Position numbers and translations under genes: made by a program. This document shows, piece by piece, positions 14,150 through 19,625 of a DNA stretch of 39,130 nt; within the stretch, counting starts at the first letter, position 1; each line of letters begins with the position of its first letter. Below the pieces are notes generated by a model that worked only from the letters and a program-made list of their open reading frames with translations, searched no databases and was not told where the DNA came from. The stretch is from a virus, in the IMG/VR virus record IMGVR_UViG_3300023223_000240, positions 1-39,130 of that record. One strand, given 5' to 3'.

Positions 14150-14335
14150 ATGAGCGATCAAAGAGGCGTGACTTGCAGCGGTTGTGGTTTTGAACATATC
14201 TCAGGAGAATTAGACCCTGATGATTTTGATGCAGACTTAATAAATTTAGGATGGATTGTGCCAGATGAAGGCATGAGGTGGGAAGGTGGAATTTATAATT
14301 GCCCATCTTGCAAATTGAAAAGGCAAAACAAATGA
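14150..14335 (+). CDS. Small zinc-ribbon protein, 61 aa
   Basis: ATGAGC start after GGAGGA. Two cysteine pairs, CSGC (residues 10-13) and CPSC (about 51-54), frame an acidic loop, as in zinc ribbons that read 'C..C.....  GW.......  ..CP.C'. Phages often encode such proteins; no defined role. It ends in the class-B motif. Confidence 0.65.
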   Translation: MSDQRGVTCSGCGFEHISGELDPDDFDADLINLGWIVPDEGMRWEGGIYNCPSCKLKRQNK

Positions 14336-14502
14336 GCGTGATTAGCGAGAACGAATTAGAAAACGCTGCCAAAGCTTTATATAAAAGCGGGTGCGCTTAT
14401 CGTGGTTGGGACAACATAGGAGAACAGGCTAAAATAGGATACCGAGTGAAAGCCTTGAAAGTTCTTCTAGCTGTTAATCCAAAACTATTAAGGAATTTTT
14501 AA
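14332..14502 (+). CDS. Small conserved phage protein, 56 aa
   Basis: ATGAGC start within AAACAAATGAGC (14326-14337). The core ENAAKALYKSGCAYRGWDNI resembles a family of short phage proteins with A.AL......  ..W.......K..YR..A. It ends LLRNF, encoded by the second perfect copy of the 19-bp junction repeat. Confidence 0.6.
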   Translation: MSVISENELENAAKALYKSGCAYRGWDNIGEQAKIGYRVKALKVLLAVNPKLLRNF

Positions 14503-14508
14503 ATGAGC
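14490..14508 (+). repeat. 19-bp gene-junction repeat, copy 2
   Basis: Identical to 11512-11530. The bases after it are also similar (CTATTTGACAAAC here, TATTTACAAAG there), so the duplicated block may once have been longer. Confidence 0.85.
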
Positions 14509-14673
14509 CTATTTGACAAACAATATTGGGTTTTGCGCCTTTTAAGATTAGCAAAGGAATGGACATTCTATGGATTTGTAGATGATGTAATTGATAACGC
14601 CATAAAAGAACAAATTAGGTGGATGGATTATACAGAAGAACTAGAAGAAGCTAGGAAGGATTTGAAATCATGA
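14503..14673 (+). CDS. Small helical protein, 56 aa
   Basis: ATGAGC at 14503 directly after the upstream TAA. The protein is helical and rich in aromatics (YWVLRLLRLAKEWTFYGFVD); its C-terminus ELEEARKDLKS copies that of the 12371 protein (ELEEDRKVLKS) through a 27-bp DNA duplication. ATGA overlap with the next gene. Confidence 0.6.
   Translation: MSLFDKQYWVLRLLRLAKEWTFYGFVDDVIDNAIKEQIRWMDYTEELEEARKDLKS
14647..14673 (+). repeat. 27-bp junction duplication, copy 2
   Basis: Partner of 12602-12628, with two mismatches. Together with the motif that follows, it suggests recombination between gene joints. Confidence 0.75.
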
Positions 14674-14873
14674 GTAGTTCACAAACGAGCGATTTATCAG
14701 AAGCAATGGCGGGTGTCCGTGGCGATAGTGGGAGACTTTCATATCGTGACCAGACTGACCTTTTAAAACGTCTTGACGACGCTGGTTTTGTAATCACCAC
14801 CAAAAAGATTATGCAAATTTATCACGAAGACCAGAGTGAAAAGGAGGATATGTCATGCGACAACACAATGTAA
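14670..14873 (+). CDS. Small protein with SQTS tag, 67 aa
   Basis: Starts MSSSQTSDLSE using a shortened form of the motif (CACAAACGAGC, 14680-14690). A predicted two-helix domain (LLKRLDDAGFVITTKKIMQI) is followed by a charged tail. It overlaps the next gene by 19 bp; that gene has its own AAGGAGG ribosome site inside this one. Confidence 0.6.
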   Translation: MSSSQTSDLSEAMAGVRGDSGRLSYRDQTDLLKRLDDAGFVITTKKIMQIYHEDQSEKEDMSCDNTM

Positions 14874-15118
14874 AACAAACGAGCCCCAAACTTACAGGTG
14901 ACTATGAGACAGATGTTAATCTTTTGATTGCAGAGAACTTAAAACTGAAAAGTCGTATGAATGAAGAAGCGACCAAACTAAATAAAGTCACTGCTAAAAT
15001 TGCCCAACAAACATTTGAAATTTGGAATGGTGATATGGACGCACTTACAGCCATTTCCATGCGTATGTGGGCGATAGGTAATAATCTTAATGAAGAGGAT
15101 ATTCCAAATGGGAAATAA
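14855..15118 (+). CDS. Coiled-coil-like small protein with KQTS tag, 87 aa
   Basis: ATG at 14855 follows a perfect AAGGAGG. It begins MRQHNVKQTSPK, with KQTS encoded by the motif at 14873-14884. Residues 20-55 are a likely coiled coil (NLLIAENLKLKSRMNEEATK). The end AISMRMWAIGNNLNEE is common in small phage proteins. It overlaps the next gene by 11 bp. Confidence 0.65.
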   Translation: MRQHNVKQTSPKLTGDYETDVNLLIAENLKLKSRMNEEATKLNKVTAKIAQQTFEIWNGDMDALTAISMRMWAIGNNLNEEDIPNGK

Positions 15119-15266
15119 ACAAACGAGCGATGGTGATTTTGTGAAAATACTTCGCCGAATATTAGAGATTGCGGACAACAAGTATCTGGTTCCAGCTATG
15201 AAAGTTGATAGGATTAAGGAATTAACTTTGGGTCAAATTGAAAAGATAAACCTTAAAAGCTTATAA
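15108..15266 (+). CDS. Small protein with KQTS tag, 52 aa; last gene of the array
   Basis: Starts MGNKQTSDGDF from the motif at 15117-15128, within the end of the previous gene. The rest is helical (FVKILRRILEIADNKYLVPA). Its TAA (15264-15266) lies 11 bp past the stop of the convergent - strand gene (15253), so the two operons overlap tail to tail by 14 bp. Confidence 0.6.
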   Translation: MGNKQTSDGDFVKILRRILEIADNKYLVPAMKVDRIKELTLGQIEKINLKSL

Positions 15267-15681
15267 TCTCTAATACAGCGTTATCTAGTTGTTCATCGGT
15301 CCAACCAGAAGGCAGGAGTTTCAAAGCTTCTGTCTTTAAGCTTTCGTAGAGCATGTTAAATTCCTCCTGGGGCATTGAATTAAAAGCCCACGATTTAGCT
15401 GTCATTATAGTATCACCATTTTTGGCAACAACAACGCTTTCTACATATCCGGCCATATATGTCAGGCCAAGCCGTAACTTTTCTGGTGTCTCAAATCTCT
15501 CTTGGCAATCAAATACAACATCCCTTAGCGCAAAAGCCTTTCTGTGGTGGGCTAAATTGCGGTCGCGGTTGCCTTTAAGTGTTACATCCTGTCCTATCCT
15601 TGTTTTCTCGAAAAACTCTCTGGCAGGTTCATTTATAGGGATAAAACCCATACCTACTTTTCTAAAGATTGGCTTTTCCAT
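15253..15681 (-). CDS. DUF1367-like phage protein, 142 aa
   Basis: The sequence has the layout of DUF1367 proteins: a start reading G.GFIPINEPAREFFEKTRIGQ, RNLAHHRKAFALRDVVFDCQ with the conserved RN..HRK, then LRLGLTYMAGYVES and a final FNSMPQEEFNMLYES stretch. These occur in phage recombination or nin-like regions; the biochemical role is not known. The start is supported by GGAG 7 bp upstream and overlaps the preceding nuclease-like gene by 20 bp. Confidence 0.7.
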   Translation of the reverse strand: MEKPIFRKVGMGFIPINEPAREFFEKTRIGQDVTLKGNRDRNLAHHRKAFALRDVVFDCQERFETPEKLRLGLTYMAGYVESVVVAKNGDTIMTAKSWAFNSMPQEEFNMLYESLKTEALKLLPSGWTDEQLDNAVLEIISF

Positions 15682-15940
15682 GACGGCTCCAATAATTTCT
15701 AATTGCTTCTGTGATTAGATTAACATCATACTCTTTCTCGAAGTTTTCAACCGTGGCATATACAGTATGGTATTCCCTATGGTGCATGTCGCACAAGGCC
15801 GCTCCCCAGTAATGATTACGTCTCTCACAGCCAGAAGGTAGGGAAACATGATGAAACACTCCTTGTATCCCACATACACAACAACCCTGACTCATTACGT
15901 CAAGGTGGAAGTCCTTTTCTTTTTTGGTTGGTTTCGTCAT
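15662..15940 (-). CDS. Ref-like / HNH-type nuclease, 92 aa
   Basis: Zinc ligands GCCVCG (residues 19-24), FHH (29-31) and ALCDMHH (48-54) match the compact HNH fold of Ref (RecA-dependent nuclease of phage P1) and its phage relatives. The opening PTKKEKDFHLDVMSQGC also fits that family. It lies in the same operon as the ERF annealing protein, as expected for a recombination enzyme. Assignment by motif; DUF968-like nucleases are the alternative. Confidence 0.65.
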   Translation of the reverse strand: MTKPTKKEKDFHLDVMSQGCCVCGIQGVFHHVSLPSGCERRNHYWGAALCDMHHREYHTVYATVENFEKEYDVNLITEAIRNYWSRHGKANL

Positions 15941-15950
15941 ATTATCTCCA

Positions 15951-15995
15951 AAGTGCCCCGGCGCAACAAGAAGGGAAAAAGCACGCCGAGGACTT
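15951..15995 (-). promoter_or_regulatory. RNA hairpin upstream of the Ref-like gene
   Basis: In the - strand RNA, AAGT+CCTCGGCG (15995-15984) pairs with CGCCGGGG+ACTT (15963-15951) with one bulged base, around a 20-nt loop containing a U-run. One pair is G-U on this strand but a C-A mismatch on the other, so it belongs to the leftward mRNA. It ends just before the ribosome site (GGAG) of the gene starting at 15940 and may control its translation or the mRNA. Confidence 0.5.
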
Positions 15996-16004
15996 GGGGG
16001 TAAA

Positions 16005-16232
16005 CTAAAATATACTATTCAATTCTTCAAAGTTTTCAATTGTTTCTTTTGTGCCATAACTAGGCAAACCAGCAAAGACTTTTTTAACTATCCCCAACTT
16101 CTTCCTTGCTCTGTCTTCTCTCTTGTAAGTATTTCTACAATCTGTACACCAGCTATGCGGCCTTCCGCTAACCCTATATGCAAATTTATGAACAGGTTTT
16201 ATCTCACCGCATTTTGTGCATGGTTTTTCCAT
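16005..16232 (-). CDS. Small zinc-binding protein, HNH-associated type, 75 aa
   Basis: The first 35 residues are CTKCGEIKPVHKF, then RPHSWCTDCRNTY, the zinc knuckle commonly found at the N-terminus of phage HNH endonucleases (C..C....  ..F.......  ..C..C....). The HNH motif itself is missing, so this is either a stand-alone zinc protein or a remnant. It follows the ERF gene. Confidence 0.6.
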   Translation of the reverse strand: MEKPCTKCGEIKPVHKFAYRVSGRPHSWCTDCRNTYKREDRARKKLGIVKKVFAGLPSYGTKETIENFEELNSIF

Positions 16233-16233
16233 A

Positions 16234-16935
16234 TCAACGGTTTTCTTGTTGATTGATTTCGTCTTGCTGTTCGAACATCATGTGTAATCTGTTGATATGA
16301 GCTTTAGTTGTTTCGCCTGATACGCAATCTGGGTTTTTAAGTTTAGCATCTGCTGGCGTGTCTAATTGAATTTGCGCCCATATAGCCTTGTTATTTTGTT
16401 TGGTAATTGCGAATTCTTCTATATTAGTACATTCATCTAAATCCTTATTGAACTGTATCACCGCGTCTGAAAATTTAGACCGTTGGATCGGCCCATTCCA
16501 TTTAGGTTTTTCTACAGTTTTTTTGTGGTCAACATTATCTCTTTCAGGATCGTCACCTGTAGCCAAACAAAACAATTGCAAGAAGGCATATTTTTTAGCA
16601 TAGGAAAAAGCCTTCCCCGGTCCTTTATCTTGCTGGTCAACCCCGTATCCAAACATAGTAACCTCTACTTTTTCTTCCGGGGCGTCCATGTTTACAAAAT
16701 CAACACGAACATCTACCTCAGTTCTATTTCCATCCTGAACACGGTTAATAACAGTTGGCACAGGCACAACACCAAACTCAACTAAATAAGGCTGCACTGC
16801 TGATGTAACAGCGTCATGAGACACAAATCTATATTGATTATTAACCTTTTTTTCTTCTTTTTGCACATAGGAAACTTTTTCCATAATAGCATTTAGGCGT
16901 TGATAAATATTCATACTTTTATTTTCTTTTGTCAT
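16234..16935 (-). CDS. erf: ERF-family single-strand annealing protein, 233 aa
   Basis: I choose the ATG at 16935 (AAAGGA upstream, ATGA overlap with the tiny gene before) over a TTG two codons earlier. The N-terminal domain has NNQYRFVSHDAVTSAVQPYL (about residues 32-51), then GYGVDQQDKGPGKAFSYAKK and YAFLQLFCLATGDDPERD (97-132), which are the recognisable ERF/Sak-type signatures. ERF proteins bind single-stranded ends and anneal homologous strands, allowing RecA-independent recombination and circularisation of phage DNA. The C-terminal 100 residues are variable. Neighbouring nuclease genes form its functional group. Confidence 0.85.
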   Translation of the reverse strand: MTKENKSMNIYQRLNAIMEKVSYVQKEEKKVNNQYRFVSHDAVTSAVQPYLVEFGVVPVPTVINRVQDGNRTEVDVRVDFVNMDAPEEKVEVTMFGYGVDQQDKGPGKAFSYAKKYAFLQLFCLATGDDPERDNVDHKKTVEKPKWNGPIQRSKFSDAVIQFNKDLDECTNIEEFAITKQNNKAIWAQIQLDTPADAKLKNPDCVSGETTKAHINRLHMMFEQQDEINQQENR

Positions 16936-17042
16936 AGCCAATATCCTTTAGATAACCATAAAATTAAACCAATCAACAAACCAATGCCAATTATTTCTAG
17001 TGCTTTTATCGCGCGTCTTCTCTGTTTGTATTTAGTGGACAT
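16932..17042 (-). CDS. Very small membrane peptide, 36 aa
   Basis: ATG at 17042, 11 bp inside the upstream gene, and a TGA that overlaps the erf start. MSTKYKQRRRAIKALEIIG is a basic start and IGIGLLIGLILWLSKGYWL one TM segment, so an N-in bitopic membrane peptide. Function is unknown. It is called because it fills the space between two genes with overlaps at both ends. Confidence 0.55.
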   Translation of the reverse strand: MSTKYKQRRRAIKALEIIGIGLLIGLILWLSKGYWL

Positions 17043-17571
17043 AACGCTTACACCCCGTTCCTATTCCGTTCACCTCGTTTAGAGAAGCAAATTCTCCAAA
17101 ATATTTCTTCGCGCCTTCGTTGTAAGCGGTAGCAGCAGCACATTTGCAGGCAAAAATACCGAGATATTTTGCTTTTCCACCTACGTAAATTTGCGCCATC
17201 CATTTATTCCTATTCTTATGCCAAACCACACCTCTAAATCCCGAACTATTATCGCGCCGAATGCCCATATTCGCATTATTTTGAGAACGAGTAGCCTCTC
17301 TAAGATTAACCCATCTATTATCATCTTTCACATTATTGATGTGATCAACGTCATTTTTTGGCGTATTCCCTGTCATAAAAAGAAACACAAGACGATGGGC
17401 ATAGTGCTTTCCTCCCTTTATAGATATACTACGATAACCATTGTCTTTAATATATCCCGCAGTACACCCGGCTTTAACCATGTTCCGGCAATCTATTTTC
17501 CAAGTGAAAACCCCCGTTTGAAGGTCGTAGCTTAGAACTGACTTGAGATGTTTTTGTGTTAATTCAGTCAT
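17032..17571 (-). CDS. HNH homing-type endonuclease with AP2 domain, 179 aa
   Basis: HNH core: AHRLVFLFMTG (residues 58-68), then DVDHINN (74-80) and NLREAT (89-94), followed by SQNNANMG. The C-terminal half (110-165: SGFRGVVWHKNRNKWMAQIY and on) is an AP2 DNA-binding domain. Such proteins are free-standing mobile endonucleases that spread at intergenic sites in phages. Its TAATG overlap with the gene before it and lack of flanking repeats show it is integrated into the operon. Confidence 0.85.
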   Translation of the reverse strand: MTELTQKHLKSVLSYDLQTGVFTWKIDCRNMVKAGCTAGYIKDNGYRSISIKGGKHYAHRLVFLFMTGNTPKNDVDHINNVKDDNRWVNLREATRSQNNANMGIRRDNSSGFRGVVWHKNRNKWMAQIYVGGKAKYLGIFACKCAAATAYNEGAKKYFGEFASLNEVNGIGTGCKRYVH

Positions 17572-17918
17572 TATCTCCCCCTAATGAAAGGTGTAGTCCC
17601 TTGAATGTTGTGATACAAAGTAGAATGCTCCCTTGGGTCCTCTGGTTCATCAGTAGCTTCCTCAAGCTTTTCAATCACCTCGGCAAGTTCGCCATCCTCA
17701 TCTATAGTATTGACGCGCTCTTTTAAATACACAAAAGTATCAGGATTAACATTTAGCTCATCACAAGCATGCCCAAAAGTTTCTTTAAAATGATAAATCC
17801 AATTAGCCAACCGCTTTGCTTTCTCTAAATCACAAAGATCATCACCTGTTGGTTGTCGTTCTAATTCTGCCCCTGCTATGGAAAGCCTAAATAGTGCTGG
17901 TTTCAAATGTGAACTCAT
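17571..17918 (-). CDS. Hypothetical protein, 115 aa
   Basis: Mostly helical with an acidic C-terminal half (DEDGELAEVIEKLEEATDEP). Start at ATGAGT within AAACAAATGAG, the same start-associated motif as in the + strand array. No family recognised. It is the gene before the AP2/HNH endonuclease, to which it is coupled by TAATG. Confidence 0.6.
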   Translation of the reverse strand: MSSHLKPALFRLSIAGAELERQPTGDDLCDLEKAKRLANWIYHFKETFGHACDELNVNPDTFVYLKERVNTIDEDGELAEVIEKLEEATDEPEDPREHSTLYHNIQGTTPFIRGR

Positions 17919-18088
17919 TTGTTTATTCCCTGTTGTGAGGTTATATACATAAGAGAAAGAATTACTGTTCTTTCAAAATGTTCCCCAGTAGCGAAAAAAA
18001 TAGCAAAATAATATATCATTGCTAATAATACAATTAGCTGACAAATATTTGAAATTTGATCCAGCCTAGATCTCCATAAATCGCTCAT
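17915..18088 (-). CDS. Small membrane protein, 57 aa
   Basis: ATG at 18088 (ATGAGC) within the end of the preceding 48-aa gene, and a TGA overlapping the next start. The sequence has one strong TM segment (ICQLIVLLAMIYYFAIFFAT, residues 15-34) and a shorter apolar stretch. Its end GINK is encoded by the AAACAAATGAG junction, as in the gene at 13222. Function unknown. Confidence 0.6.
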   Translation of the reverse strand: MSDLWRSRLDQISNICQLIVLLAMIYYFAIFFATGEHFERTVILSLMYITSQQGINK

Positions 18089-18212
18089 TATCCTTACCTT
18101 TCCTATATTCTTTTTCTGAAATAACCTGATACCCTAAATACATAAGCTTATCATATTGCTTGGGATCATCTGTTTTTGCATAATCATGTTCTTTTTTAAA
18201 GTATGCCATCAT
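18066..18212 (-). CDS. Small basic protein, 48 aa
   Basis: ATG at 18212 (or the adjacent ATG at 18209) with AAGGG upstream. MMAYFKKEHDYAKTDDPKQY then MYLGYQVISEKEYRKG looks like a compact beta/alpha peptide. The end overlaps the next gene by 23 bp. No family recognised. Confidence 0.5.
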   Translation of the reverse strand: MMAYFKKEHDYAKTDDPKQYDKLMYLGYQVISEKEYRKGKDNERFMEI

Positions 18213-18234
18213 TGTTTAATCCCTTTCTAGTATC

Positions 18235-18351
18235 CTAAGTAGGTGAGTGGAGAGTCGCCTTACTAAGAAATCGCCGTTGGTATGGTATCCAACTGGGTAC
18301 GAAAGCCAGTTCTACTAAGATTTCCTGTGTTTCAACATTGAACACATGCAC
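18235..18351 (-). CDS. Possible very small gene, GTG start, 38 aa
   Basis: A frame from GTG at 18351 gives HVFNVETQEILVELAFVPSW and then IPYQRRFLSKATLHSPT, which reads like a real protein segment. The only good ribosome-like sequence (AAGGGAG) is about 17 bp upstream, too far, and sits better with a non-standard ATT start. I list it as the only coding candidate for this 160-bp stretch; it may instead be a remnant or untranslated RNA. Confidence 0.25.
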   Translation of the reverse strand: MHVFNVETQEILVELAFVPSWIPYQRRFLSKATLHSPT

Positions 18352-18373
18352 CCACCAATTTAAAATACTCCCT

Positions 18374-18553
18374 TTAGTTTTCTAGATCGTACATTATAGC
18401 TTCGGCTTCATTGATTTTATCACGTGTCAAAAAACCAGCGGCTATTAGAATTTGTTGCACCTTGTAATTTGTGTTGTTCTGTTTAATCAAAGCTGTTATT
18501 TTATTCTCAGCTTTATCCAAATCTGCGTAGGCTTTTTCAAGTTCTTTGGTCAT
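18374..18553 (-). CDS. Small helical protein, 59 aa; first gene of the leftward operon
   Basis: ATG at 18553 with GGGAAAGAAAG upstream. The product is helical with a heptad-like start (MTKELEKAYADLDKAENKIT) and then a compact second half (QILIAAGFLTRDKINEAEAI). It could be a coiled-coil dimer. No family. The operon continues to 15253. Confidence 0.6.
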   Translation of the reverse strand: MTKELEKAYADLDKAENKITALIKQNNTNYKVQQILIAAGFLTRDKINEAEAIMYDLEN

Positions 18554-18653
18554 CTTTCTTTCCCTTCTAAAATAAGTGAGCAGTTTGAATTGACATACTC
18601 AGGTCTCAAGGGTCCTATGGTTTACCCTATACCTCCAAGGCAACTAGCACCTT

Positions 18654-18688
18654 AAAATAGAACCGAGAAAATAGAACCGAGAAAATAG
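18654..18688. repeat. 14-bp tandem repeat, 2.5 copies
   Basis: AAAATAGAACCGAG occurs at 18654-18667 and 18668-18681 and then in part (AAAATAG) at 18682-18688. Tandem sites of this kind in a divergent promoter region often bind regulators, but a simple slippage product is possible. Confidence 0.7.
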
Positions 18689-18755
18689 CGTTACGTCTAA
18701 AGCTGCTGTTTGATTACCAGTTTATCAGGTTGTAGTAATCTCAGTTCGTATTCAA

Positions 18756-18783
18756 ACCCTACCACATCATAAACATATGTCAA
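18756..18783 (-). promoter_or_regulatory. Candidate leftward early promoter
   Basis: On the - strand, TTGACA (18783-18778), a 16-bp spacer and TAGGGT (18761-18756) preceded by TGG, an extended -10. The -10 itself is weak. The first gene starts at 18553, leaving a leader of about 200 nt that includes the tandem repeat. Confidence 0.4.
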
Positions 18784-18797
18784 CATCCTTTTTCATA

Positions 18798-18826
18798 TTG
18801 ACTAATATTACTTTCCACATTACTAT
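18798..18826 (+). promoter_or_regulatory. Rightward early promoter
   Basis: TTGACT at 18798-18803, a 17-bp spacer and TACTAT at 18821-18826, about 30 bp before the start of the ribbon-helix-helix gene. Confidence 0.55.
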
Positions 18827-18857
18827 ATAAGCCAGTTGCAACAAAAGGAATTTAAAA

Positions 18858-19016
18858 ATGACAGACGAAAAACTAATCCAAACACCTGTAGGATTGACCG
18901 CAAAGCACCGCAAGCATTGTTCACGGTTTGGCAATCAATCAGCTTATATCCGCAATCTTATTGATGAAGATATTATTGAAAAAGCTAACAAAGCTAGTTT
19001 TCTAGGAGAAAAATAA
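18858..19016 (+). CDS. Ribbon-helix-helix-like regulator, 52 aa
   Basis: AAAGGA lies 8 bp before the ATG. The sequence VGLTAKHRKHCSRFGNQSAY then IRNLIDEDI follows the CopG/Arc-type RHH layout: a beta-strand reading 'V.L...', helix, N.S.Y turn, helix with I..LI. It is the first gene after the rightward promoter, next to the divergent control region, and is a good candidate for the early repressor. The strand is short, so confidence is moderate. Confidence 0.6.
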   Translation: MTDEKLIQTPVGLTAKHRKHCSRFGNQSAYIRNLIDEDIIEKANKASFLGEK

Positions 19017-19210
19017 TGCCACAGACAGATGATTATGGAAGACATGAGGTTTTACATGTAGCCGCTCTTATCAGAGATTTAATTGATAAGGAGTTGCTTG
19101 AGCATGACCAGATTAAAAATAACGAGGTGTGGAAGGGCTTAACCGAGGCCACACTTACAAACCTGCACACCTTATACAATGCAATTGGTGACGAACATTT
19201 GGAGGAATAA
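19016..19210 (+). CDS. Hypothetical protein, 64 aa
   Basis: TAATG overlap with the RHH gene. The core VLHVAALIRDLIDKELLEHD resembles part of the 20727 protein (RVAHLVRDLVDKGCI), so the two may share a small helical module. It ends EATLTNLHTLYNAIGDEHLE. No known function. Confidence 0.6.
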   Translation: MPQTDDYGRHEVLHVAALIRDLIDKELLEHDQIKNNEVWKGLTEATLTNLHTLYNAIGDEHLEE

Positions 19211-19213
19211 ATA

Positions 19214-19423
19214 ATGGAATGGCAACCAATAGAAACCGCGCCAATGGGCAAGAGTGACGATAGTTCGACTTATTTTATCGGCGCAAGACAAGATTTTTAC
19301 GGAAGGATTAATACAGCCACTTGCTACAGAAATAAAGGTGGTGCGTATGAATGGTGGGGTGGTGGATTATCGCCCACACACTGGATGCCTCTTGATAAAC
19401 TACCAGAACCAAAGAAGGGATAA
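19214..19423 (+). CDS. DUF551-like phage protein, 69 aa
   Basis: Begins MEWQPIETAPMGKSDDSSTY and ends PTHWMPLDKLPEPKKG. The W.PIETAP start and the C-terminal THWMPL.. are the signatures of DUF551-like phage proteins. These are common, non-essential small proteins in tailed phages with no established activity. Confidence 0.75.
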   Translation: MEWQPIETAPMGKSDDSSTYFIGARQDFYGRINTATCYRNKGGAYEWWGGGLSPTHWMPLDKLPEPKKG

Positions 19424-19427
19424 GAGA

Positions 19428-19625
19428 ATGAGTGATATAGTTAAACTCAGAAAACAATTAAGGGCTGCCCTTGCTGATTATATGTATTCAGAAGGTTGCT
19501 CATGTTGCCGAGATGATGAGGACCATGAAGTTAACGCTGAAAGGCTTGGTAAATTATTGAACGTTCCAAAATATTCAGATGGTAGTGGCCGTGATTTTTC
19601 AAAATATAGAAAGGAAAGCAAATGA
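19428..19625 (+). CDS. Conserved phage protein with SEGCSCC motif, 65 aa
   Basis: I take the ATG at 19428 instead of an in-frame extension to 19254 that runs through the previous gene. MYSEGCSCCRDDEDHEVNAE then RLGKLLNVPKYSDGSGRDFS is a strongly conserved phage pattern: a C.CC cluster, an H, and 'LG.LL.VP.Y.DGSG.DF...R'. The cysteines may bind metal. It ends in an ATGA overlap. Confidence 0.7.
   Translation: MSDIVKLRKQLRAALADYMYSEGCSCCRDDEDHEVNAERLGKLLNVPKYSDGSGRDFSKYRKESK

Larger units (their letters stand above)
18554..18857. other. Divergent intergenic control region
   Basis: This 304-bp gene-free stretch separates the leftward recombination operon (first gene starts at 18553) from the rightward early operon (18858). 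It holds the divergent promoters at 18756-18783 and 18798-18826, a 14-bp tandem repeat at 18654-18688, and a TTGACA at about 18579 with no good -10. It is the natural place for the early genetic switch. Confidence 0.55.

Noticed and set aside
12380-15128. CRISPR array from repeated 12-bp motifs
   Set aside because: Spacing is irregular (hundreds of bases), copies are at gene starts, and the intervals are protein-coding.
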